Shown here in pieces: positions 1-5,437 of a stretch of DNA of 6,719 nt. Position numbers and translations under genes: made by a program. The notes under the pieces are model-generated. The model searched no databases. It had not been told where the DNA came from and saw only the letters and a program-made list of their open reading frames with translations. This DNA is from Pedosphaera sp. (lineage in GTDB: Bacteria > Verrucomicrobiota > Verrucomicrobiae > Limisphaerales > Pedosphaeraceae). Each line of letters starts with the position of its first letter. Position 1 is the stretch's first letter. The stretch covers positions 1 to 6,719 of the forward strand of contig JAQGPB010000047.1 of NCBI GenBank assembly GCA_028293265.1. The letters are read 5' to 3'.

Positions 1-9
1 ATCCCACCC

Positions 10-37
10 TCAACCATCAACTCTCAGCCCTCAACCA
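10..37. repeat. Tandem heptamer repeat, four units (consensus TCAACCA)
   Basis: Four consecutive 7-nt units can be read here: tcaacca (10-16), tcaactc (17-23), tcagccc (24-30) and tcaacca (31-37). The outer two are identical and the inner two differ by two or three bases. The same structure also appears as an 11-bp direct repeat, ccctcaaccat, at 7-17 and 28-38. The array touches the left edge of the window and may extend beyond it. It lies in intergenic DNA upstream of the moeB-like gene. Its function is unknown; it resembles the short tandem intergenic repeats that arise by slippage. Confidence 0.6.
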
Positions 38-112
38 TTTCCGCGCGGAGTTTCTCACCAAATCAGCCCAAATCTCGCCAACAGACAAACCGGCTTGGGA
101 TTTGAAGCTTTG

Positions 113-153
113 GTCATTCCTTGGGTATTTCGTCATTGGGTATTTGGGTATTT
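113..153. repeat. Short-period intergenic repeat (gggtattt / gtcatt)
   Basis: The octamer gggtattt occurs at 123-130, 138-145 and 146-153; the last two copies are perfectly tandem. The hexamer gtcatt sits at 113-118 and again at 132-137, so a larger degenerate unit of about 15-19 bp is repeated. The patch is T-rich and lies 55-96 bases before the moeB-like start codon. It could affect promoter bending or be simple slippage-derived sequence. No conventional promoter could be assigned in it; the best -10-like hexamer nearby is TAAAAT at 173-178, without a convincing -35 partner. Confidence 0.5.
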
Positions 154-208
154 TTCCGCCCGCTTGCATTATTAAAATTCTGCACTACTCTCGTTCCACT
201 TTAAATTT

Positions 209-1357
209 ATGGAACTGGACAACGACCAAATCCGCCGCTACTCGCGCCACCTCATCCTGCCGGAAGTCGGCCTCGCCGGACAAAAGAAAATCTGCTCCGC
301 CAACGTCCTTTGCATCGGCGCCGGCGGACTCGGCTCGCCCATCGCAATGTATCTCGCCGCCGCCGGCATCGGCAAAATCGGCATCGTGGATTTCGACACC
401 GTGGATTTTTCCAACCTCCAACGCCAGATCATCCACGCCACCGCTGACGTCGGTCGTCCCAAGGCCGATTCCGCCCGCGAGACCATCAATGGCATCAACC
501 CCACCTGCGAAGTCGTCATCCACAACACCCGCCTCACCAGCGAGAACGCCCTCGAACTCATCGCCCAATACGACATCATCGTGGACGGCACCGACAATTT
601 CCCCACGCGCTATCTCACCAACGACGCCTGCGTCCTCCTCAAAAAACCAAACGTCTATGGTTCCATCTTCCGCTTCGAAGGCCAGGCCAGCGTCTTCGCG
701 CCGCACCTCGGCGGACCCTGTTATCGTTGCCTCTATCCCGAACCGCCGCCGCCCGGCATGGTTCCCAGTTGCGCGGAAGGCGGCGTCCTCGGTGTGCTCC
801 CCGGCATCGTCGGCTGCATCCAGGCCGCGGAAATTTTGAAACTCGCCCTCGGCAAAGGCACCAGCCTCATCGGCCGCCTCCTCCTTTTCAACGCCCTCGA
901 CATGAAGTTTCGCGAATTGAAACTCCGCCGCGATCCCCAATGCCCCATCTGCGGCGACCATCCCACCATCAAGGCGCTCATTGATTACGAAGTATTCTGC
1001 GGCATCCCCGACGCCCCCGCCGTCCCTGCCGCGAACCCCGACGAAGTCACCGTCCAGGAAATGAAACGCGCCCTCGACGACCCCAAGCTCGGCATCAAAG
1101 TCTTGGACGTTCGCGATCCCGACGAATACGAGATCTCGCACATCAAAGGCGTGCCGCAAATTCCGCTCGGCGAACTCTCGCAACGCTTCACCGAACTCGA
1201 TCCCAACCAGCAGCTCTACATCCACTGCAAAAGCGGCGTCCGTTCCTTGAAAGCCCTGCACTTCCTCCGCGAACAAGGCTTCAAATACGTGAAAAGCGTC
1301 AAAGGCGGCATCAACGCCTGGGCCGACGAGATTGACCACAACGTGCCGAGGTACTGA
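209..1357 (+). CDS. moeB: Molybdopterin-synthase adenylyltransferase MoeB/MoeZ-like, fused to a rhodanese domain
   Basis: An E1-like enzyme of 382 residues. The family adenylates the C-terminal Gly-Gly of a ubiquitin-fold sulfur carrier (MoaD, ThiS or similar) in the cytoplasm; the attached rhodanese domain supplies persulfide sulfur to form the thiocarboxylate. The sequence shows the N-terminal 'RYSRHLILPEVG' signature (10-21), the nucleotide-binding loop GAGGLG (37-42), the DxxDxSNLQRQ segment (63-73), DGTDN (126-130), zinc cysteine pairs C171/C174 and C245/C248, and a candidate catalytic cysteine C188 in PSCAEGG. The rhodanese domain covers about 277-380, with DVRDPDEYEISHI and active-site loop CKSGVRS beginning at C340. 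All key residues are present, and the length suits the MoeZ/MOCS3 architecture rather than MoeB alone (about 250 residues). ATG 209 places the conserved N-terminus correctly, but no Shine-Dalgarno precedes it. No carrier-protein or cofactor gene is adjacent, so the exact pathway (molybdopterin, thiamine, cysteine or tRNA thiolation) is undecided. Confidence 0.95.
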   Translation: MELDNDQIRRYSRHLILPEVGLAGQKKICSANVLCIGAGGLGSPIAMYLAAAGIGKIGIVDFDTVDFSNLQRQIIHATADVGRPKADSARETINGINPTCEVVIHNTRLTSENALELIAQYDIIVDGTDNFPTRYLTNDACVLLKKPNVYGSIFRFEGQASVFAPHLGGPCYRCLYPEPPPPGMVPSCAEGGVLGVLPGIVGCIQAAEILKLALGKGTSLIGRLLLFNALDMKFRELKLRRDPQCPICGDHPTIKALIDYEVFCGIPDAPAVPAANPDEVTVQEMKRALDDPKLGIKVLDVRDPDEYEISHIKGVPQIPLGELSQRFTELDPNQQLYIHCKSGVRSLKALHFLREQGFKYVKSVKGGINAWADEIDHNVPRY

Positions 1358-1364
1358 TGGGAAA

Positions 1365-1428
1365 GTTACATCGTTACATCATTGCATCGCTGAAACGTCG
1401 TAACGATGCAGCGTTGTAACGCAGCAAC
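1365..1428. repeat. 64-bp array of eight 8-nt units forming an imperfect inverted repeat; possible bidirectional terminator
   Basis: The stretch divides into octamers, nearly all starting with G and ending with C: gttacatc, gttacatc, attgcatc, gctgaaac, gtcgtaac, gatgcagc, gttgtaac, gcagcaac. The first two are identical. Units 5-7 resemble the reverse complement of the first unit (gatgtaac), so the array is symmetric about 1396/1397. The strongest stem pairs 1373-1388 with 1405-1420: 13 Watson-Crick pairs plus one G-U out of 16, with a 16-nt loop. It fills the gap between the convergent moeB-like and dehydrogenase genes, where a hairpin could end transcription from both sides. No T-tract follows on either strand, so an intrinsic terminator is only one possibility; a REP-like repeat is another. 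Confidence 0.55.
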
Positions 1429-1433
1429 CTCCT

Positions 1434-2324
1434 TCACCCACCATCCTTCAACCCTGCATCCTGGTAGGTCACGCGCGCGATGGCGGCCCAATCGGCCTCT
1501 CCCATTCCCTGCGCTAACGCCGTCACAAACCGGTCATGCACCAGGCTGGCAAGCGGCATCGGAACCTCAACCTCCTCCGCCGCGGCGAGCAGCAGACGGT
1601 TGTCCTTGAACCCAAGCGGCAACTTGAACTGCGCCGGTTCGAATTTGTCCGACGTGAGCATCCCTCCATAATTGTGATAGACCGGCGCGGAAAAAAGTGA
1701 ACCCGTGAGAAATTCCAGAAACGCCTTCTGGTCGAGCCCATGTTTCCGAATAAGCGCAATGGCTTCCGCCAGCCCCTCGATGGTGGCCGTGATCAGGAAA
1801 TTCCCCGCCAGCTTGATGACATTGGCCGCCGGCGGGTCTTGGCCAACCACAAACGTCTTCTGCCCCACAGCGTCGAAGAGTGGCTGGCAAAGCCGCACTC
1901 GTTCCGGCGCACCCGCCACGACCACAAACAGCTTCGCCGCCGCCGCCGCATCCGGCCGGCCAAAGACAGTCGCGGCCACATAATGTTGCCGTTTTTCACC
2001 GTGGGCCTTCGTCAGGCGGCGCGAAAGAGCCACGCTGATCGTGCTCATGGAAACATGAATGGCGCCAGCCCGGAGCGACTGAATGGCATTGCCCGGCGCA
2101 AGCATCACGGCCTCGACAGCATTGTCATCCGCCAGCATGGTGATGAGCACTTCGGCATTGGCGGCGGCCTCGGCCGGATTCGCGGCGATTTTTGCGCCCA
2201 GTGGTTCCAGCTCCTTGGCTCGGCTTTGCGTTCGGTTATAAACCGTCAGCTTGTGCCCCGCCTTGATCAAATTGCGGGCAATGGCCGACCCCATGTTGCC
2301 CAAACCAATAAATGCCACATTCAT
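1434..2324 (-). CDS. NAD(P)-dependent oxidoreductase, beta-hydroxyacid dehydrogenase (3-hydroxyisobutyrate dehydrogenase-like) family
   Basis: A soluble cytoplasmic enzyme of 296 residues, the usual length for this family, which oxidises beta-hydroxyacids to semialdehydes or runs the reverse reduction. The N-terminus FIGLGNMGSAIARNL (5-19) is the Rossmann dinucleotide loop, with GLGNMG at 7-12. NRT at 30-32 after the second strand, with an arginine, suggests NADP(H) preference. The catalytic lysine is K171 in NVIKLAGN, with the partner N175, and the C-terminal KD motif is K240-D241 in GFKDNRLLLA. The substrate loop reads AATVFGRPDAAAAAKL (117-132) instead of the classical DAPVSGG type, so this is a divergent subgroup whose substrate cannot be read from sequence. 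Retained K171 argues against an imine reductase, where this lysine is replaced. The start at 2324 is backed by the Rossmann fold beginning at residue 2 and by a purine-rich ribosome-binding site. It lies 124 bp downstream of marR in the same direction. Confidence 0.9.
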   Translation of the reverse strand: MNVAFIGLGNMGSAIARNLIKAGHKLTVYNRTQSRAKELEPLGAKIAANPAEAAANAEVLITMLADDNAVEAVMLAPGNAIQSLRAGAIHVSMSTISVALSRRLTKAHGEKRQHYVAATVFGRPDAAAAAKLFVVVAGAPERVRLCQPLFDAVGQKTFVVGQDPPAANVIKLAGNFLITATIEGLAEAIALIRKHGLDQKAFLEFLTGSLFSAPVYHNYGGMLTSDKFEPAQFKLPLGFKDNRLLLAAAEEVEVPMPLASLVHDRFVTALAQGMGEADWAAIARVTYQDAGLKDGG

Positions 2325-2448
2325 TTTGCCTCTCTTTTCCTATACACTCCACCGTATTCGCCTGCCATTCAACCGGGGCAAAACCCGACTGAATCTGTGG
2401 TCAAGTCATAGACAACCTTCGATAAAATGGTTTGAAAATTAGCTGTTG
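2325..2448 (-). other. Intergenic gap between marR and the dehydrogenase gene, with a small inverted repeat
   Basis: This 124-bp gap separates two minus-strand genes, which is long for tight co-translation, so the dehydrogenase may have its own promoter. It holds an imperfect dyad at 2387-2407 (gactga ... tcaagtc, one extra base in one arm), a possible weak operator. A 4-bp GC stem at 2374-2387 (cggg/cccg) is too short to call a terminator. No -35/-10 pair with good spacing was found on the minus strand. Confidence 0.3.
2329..2334 (-). promoter_or_regulatory. Shine-Dalgarno site for the dehydrogenase gene
   Basis: On the minus strand the sequence is GAGAGG, four bases before the ATG at 2324-2322, within a longer purine run (2329-2340). 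The spacing is slightly short but the match is good. It is the only clear Shine-Dalgarno in the window and supports the chosen start. Confidence 0.6.
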
Positions 2449-2964
2449 TCACTTCGCCATCTTTTCAGCCGCAAGACGGCAGGCGTCGGCGACAAGCCCG
2501 AGGTGCTTCAAAAATTCTTCCTGTTTCTCCGCAGGCAGGACGGAAAGAATCTCCATCTGTAGCGTGAGCGCAACTTCGCGGACCTCGTCATATTTCTTGC
2601 GGCCCAATGGCTTGAGGTTGATGCGGTAGGCGCGACGGTCGCGCTCATGTTGCCTGCGCTCGACCAGCCCATTCTTTTCCATGCGTTCAAGCAGGGCGGC
2701 AATCGTATTGGGATCGCTGCTCATGAGGTCGGTCAACTCACGCTGCGTCATGCCTTTGGAATTGCCCTCAAGCAATGTGCGCATGACCGTGAACTGGTCG
2801 GGAGTAACACCGGTGTGCGCAATGCGCCGGCGGAAAGTCTGGTTCAGATTGAACCAGCAGCGGCGCAACAAGCTGGGCAGACGTCGCCGCCCTGGCGCAT
2901 CCGCGGGCAGATCAAAAGCCGGATGGACGGCCAGTTTCTTTTTGAGGTGGGGTTCCGGCGGCAT
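2449..2964 (-). CDS. MarR-family winged helix-turn-helix transcriptional regulator
   Basis: A 171-residue DNA-binding protein. MarR proteins work as dimers, usually repressing nearby or divergent genes until a small ligand or oxidant binds. The winged helix-turn-helix covers about 55-120: helix TQRELTDLM (73-81), recognition helix region SDPNTIAALLERMEKNGLVER (83-103), and the beta-wing with RDRRAYRI (108-115), carrying the D109-R110-R111 residues typical of the MarR wing. The helices before (30-50) and after (123-170) would form the dimer interface. The protein is about 25 residues longer than a typical MarR at the N-terminus, with a basic, proline-containing lead of unknown role. ATG 2964 has no clear Shine-Dalgarno; the next internal Met (residue 61) lies within the domain, so an alternative ATG is excluded. 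It faces away from the propeller gene at 3069 and is followed by the dehydrogenase gene; either or both could be targets. The ligand is unknown. Confidence 0.9.
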   Translation of the reverse strand: MPPEPHLKKKLAVHPAFDLPADAPGRRRLPSLLRRCWFNLNQTFRRRIAHTGVTPDQFTVMRTLLEGNSKGMTQRELTDLMSSDPNTIAALLERMEKNGLVERRQHERDRRAYRINLKPLGRKKYDEVREVALTLQMEILSVLPAEKQEEFLKHLGLVADACRLAAEKMAK

Positions 2965-3068
2965 AGTTCGATATATTACGTGTAAGTATTATTTTTGTTG
3001 CATTGCCGGGCAAGATTTAGGATATTGCGCCCACACTTGGAAGCAAATTAGGCAAGTCCTAGCTGGAT
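2965..3068. promoter_or_regulatory. Divergent promoter/operator region between marR and the first propeller gene
   Basis: This 104-bp region must carry the 5' signals of both divergent genes. It starts AT-rich on the marR side. Two dyads are visible: TTACGTGTAA (2976-2985, 4-bp arms with a 2-bp centre) and TTGCCGGGCAA (3003-3013, perfect 5-bp arms around one base). Either could be a MarR half-operator, although MarR sites are usually longer palindromes. A weak plus-strand promoter may be TTGTTG (2995-3000), a 17-bp spacer and TAGGAT (3018-3023); this would let a regulator bound at 3003-3013 block RNA polymerase. The promoter assignment is tentative. Confidence 0.4.
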
Positions 3069-5393
3069 ATGAAACTGACAATTCCGATCGCGACTGGTTT
3101 GTTGGCCCTCTCTCTCACTGGCGAAATCATTTCCCCCGCCGTCCAGGCCGGGCCCGCGCGGGGCTGGCTTAACTGGCGCGGCCCGCAGCAAAACGGCACT
3201 TCGCTCGAAACCGGCCTGCCCGATTCAGTGGACCCGCAGCACCCGCTTTGGGTGGCGGATTTTCCCGGCCAATCCACCTCGGTCGTCGCGAACGGGCATG
3301 TTTACATCATGGGCTACCTCGGCGAAGGTGAGAATCTCCAGGAAGGAATTGTTTGTTACGACGCAGAGACCGGCAAGGAACTGTGGCGGCAATTGTTCAG
3401 CGATTTTCTGAGCGATACGATTTATCTCCGTTACGGCACGTCCAGCCCGGCGGTGGATGAAGAGACGGGCAATGTATATATGCAGGGGACGCAGGGCTTG
3501 CTGACGGCATTTTCTGCCGATGGCAAATTGCTTTGGGAACATTCGCTTATGGAAGAATATGGCCGGCTCACCTTTCCCAACAGCCGCACGGCCTCGCCGG
3601 TGATTGACCAAGACTTGGTGATCACCCGCGGCATCACGGCCAACTGGGGCGGGAACGGTCCGGCGGCGGATCGTTTTTACGCGTTCGATAAAAAGACGGG
3701 CGCGTTGGTCTGGTCTTCAACACCCGGCGCGCAACCAAAGGATAATTCCTTCTCGCATCCGGTGCTGGGCTGGCTCGATGGCAAACGGGTGCTTTATTCA
3801 GCCACCGGCGACGGTGCCGTGATCTGCCTGAATATCCGCACCGGCGAACCAATTTGGCGCGTGCCGCTTACAAAGGCGGGCATCAACGCGGCCGTGCTGG
3901 TTCAAAATAACGAGAAGGTGATTTCGATTTACGGCACGCCTTACGAGCCGGGCCAGCTTGTGGCGCTGAAAATTTCACATGCCGCTCCGACGAACGCGGC
4001 ATCCGCTCCCGTGGTGATTGACCGGACCAACGTGCTGGCCTGGGCGGATGACATTTCAACCTCGACCAGTTCGCCAATTCTGGTGGGCGACCGCGTTTAT
4101 GTCGTGAGCGAGAAGGGCGACCTTTGTTGCGTGGATGCGAACACCGGAGAAGTGCTTTGGAAACTGAAGGTCGGCATTGAAGAGCGCAATGCCTGTCCCA
4201 TGTTTGCCGATGGCAAGCTTTACGTCCCCATCCTCGATGATCCCGCCGCAAAGGTTGAAGGCTCGGGCGAGTCGGGCACAAAGGGCGGGTTTTACATCAT
4301 CAAGCCGACCGACAAAAGCGGTGAAATCATCGCGCACGTTTCGCTGGATGGCCGTTGCTTCGGCACACCGACGCCTTACAATGGCAAAATTTACATCCAG
4401 ACCACGCGCCACCTTTATTGCTTCGGCAAGGCGGGCAACAATCCCGGTCTGCCGCCGGAGCCCGCGCCGGAGAATTTGCCGACGCCCGGCGTGGCCAAGC
4501 AACTGCAAATCATTCCCTCCGAAGTTTTGTTGCGGCCTGGCCAGAGCCAGACCTTCCGTGTCCGTTCGCTGGACGCGAATGGTTTCCTCGTCGAGGAGTT
4601 GAAGGACGTATCGGCAGTGAAGTGGGCTTCGTTCATTCCTCCAACGGCGAAGGTCAAGTCCGCGATGAAAGCGTCGTTCAATGCCGAGGGCGTAATGGTG
4701 GCGGCGAATGAAACGACTCCATCCGCCGGCGCATTCGAGGCGAGCGTCGGGCCGCTCAAGGGTTATATTCGCGGGCGGGTGTTGCCTTATTTGCCGATCA
4801 AGCAGGATTTTGAATGGGCTGCGATCACGGAGACAAACCTTCTGGATGGCAATGCGATGTTCGCATACCCGCCTTTGCCATGGATCGGGGCACGGTTCAA
4901 ATTTGAGATTCGCGAACTGGAGGGGAACAAGCTCCTTGCCAAGACGCTCGACAATCCATTTTTCCAGCGCGCGATGGTTTTCATCGGCGAACCTTCGACC
5001 AAGAATTACACCATGGAAGCCGACGTGATGAGCGAAGGCAACAAACGCGTCATGTCCGAAGTTGGTCTCGTCAACCAGCGTTATTGCATCGTGCTCAAGA
5101 GCAACGACCGGAAACTGGAAGTCAATTCGACCCAGGAGCTTTTCCGTCATTCGGTGGATTTCACGCCTCTGCCCAATGTCTGGTATCATCTCAAAACGCG
5201 CGTGGATGTGGCGGCCGATGGCTCGGGCGTGGTGCGCGGCAAGATTTGGAAAAAATCTGATCCCGAACCCGACCAATGGACCATCGAAGTGCCGCACGCC
5301 CATGCGCATCGAAGCGGCTCGCCGGGATTGTTTTCATTGGCGCCGCAGAAGCGCGTTTATATTGACAACATCACCGTCACGCCCAACAAATGA
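3069..5393 (+). CDS. Secreted PQQ-like beta-propeller protein with Ig-like and C-terminal concanavalin-like domains
   Basis: A 774-residue exported protein. A signal peptide covers residues 1-27 (MKLTIP..., hydrophobic core 6-17, cleavage after AVQA). The mature start carries a WLNWRGPQQNG header (33-43) followed by GLPDSVD (49-55). The propeller spans about 35-452, with recurring blade motifs of the form 'D-x-x-T/D-G-x-x-x-W': YDAETGKELW (97-106), FSADGKLLW (148-156), FDKKTGALVW (206-215), LNIRTGEPIW (254-263) and VDANTGEVLW (355-364). A proline-rich linker (459-474) leads to an Ig-like, Big_2-type domain (about 475-575: IIPSEVLLRPGQSQTFRV). Residues about 580-772 resemble LamG/concanavalin-like modules, ending YIDNITVTPNK. 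Propellers of this kind often act as scaffolds or binding modules, and the C-terminal module suggests carbohydrate or surface binding; neither is shown here. True PQQ use is unproven. ATG 3069 gives an intact signal peptide, without a strong Shine-Dalgarno. Codon use is less C-ending than in its neighbours. Confidence 0.88.
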   Translation: MKLTIPIATGLLALSLTGEIISPAVQAGPARGWLNWRGPQQNGTSLETGLPDSVDPQHPLWVADFPGQSTSVVANGHVYIMGYLGEGENLQEGIVCYDAETGKELWRQLFSDFLSDTIYLRYGTSSPAVDEETGNVYMQGTQGLLTAFSADGKLLWEHSLMEEYGRLTFPNSRTASPVIDQDLVITRGITANWGGNGPAADRFYAFDKKTGALVWSSTPGAQPKDNSFSHPVLGWLDGKRVLYSATGDGAVICLNIRTGEPIWRVPLTKAGINAAVLVQNNEKVISIYGTPYEPGQLVALKISHAAPTNAASAPVVIDRTNVLAWADDISTSTSSPILVGDRVYVVSEKGDLCCVDANTGEVLWKLKVGIEERNACPMFADGKLYVPILDDPAAKVEGSGESGTKGGFYIIKPTDKSGEIIAHVSLDGRCFGTPTPYNGKIYIQTTRHLYCFGKAGNNPGLPPEPAPENLPTPGVAKQLQIIPSEVLLRPGQSQTFRVRSLDANGFLVEELKDVSAVKWASFIPPTAKVKSAMKASFNAEGVMVAANETTPSAGAFEASVGPLKGYIRGRVLPYLPIKQDFEWAAITETNLLDGNAMFAYPPLPWIGARFKFEIRELEGNKLLAKTLDNPFFQRAMVFIGEPSTKNYTMEADVMSEGNKRVMSEVGLVNQRYCIVLKSNDRKLEVNSTQELFRHSVDFTPLPNVWYHLKTRVDVAADGSGVVRGKIWKKSDPEPDQWTIEVPHAHAHRSGSPGLFSLAPQKRVYIDNITVTPNK

Positions 5394-5437
5394 TCGAATG
5401 ACACCCGGCTCGCTCATTTGAACGTATCCCACAAACC

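Noticed and set aside
102..839. Plus-strand open frame (245 codons) overlapping the repeat patch and moeB in another frame
   Set aside because: The translation is rich in S, P, A, T and R without domain signal, and overlaps the well-supported moeB frame over most of its length.
185..1339. Long minus-strand open frame (384 codons) opposite the moeB-like gene
   Set aside because: It mirrors a strongly C-ending gene whose complement rarely forms stop codons. The translation is a low-diversity A/G/D/E/F/V mix with no recognisable domain, while the plus strand encodes a complete enzyme with all motifs.
1365..1428. CRISPR array
   Set aside because: The units are 8 nt, contiguous and without unique spacers, and no cas genes are nearby.
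2374..2387. GC hairpin (cggg/cccg) as a terminator for marR
   Set aside because: Only four base pairs and no T-run on the minus strand after it.
1740..2411. Plus-strand open frame opposite the dehydrogenase gene
   Set aside because: No recognisable domain; the minus strand carries an intact Rossmann-fold enzyme with a Shine-Dalgarno.
4056..5309. Long minus-strand open frame (417 codons) opposite the first propeller gene
   Set aside because: Arginine- and histidine-rich shadow without domain signature; the plus strand encodes a signal peptide and clear propeller, Ig-like and concanavalin-like segments.
3069..5393. Functional PQQ-dependent dehydrogenase
   Set aside because: The blade repeats match the PQQ-like family, but I could not identify the calcium-ligand and cofactor-stacking residues of quinoprotein dehydrogenases, no haem CxxCH is seen, and the Ig-like and concanavalin-like tail suits a binding protein better.
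5398..5421. Seven-codon open frame between the two propeller genes as a possible leader peptide
   Set aside because: No ribosome-binding site, no regulatory codon run and no attenuator-like hairpin follow it; such short frames are expected by chance.
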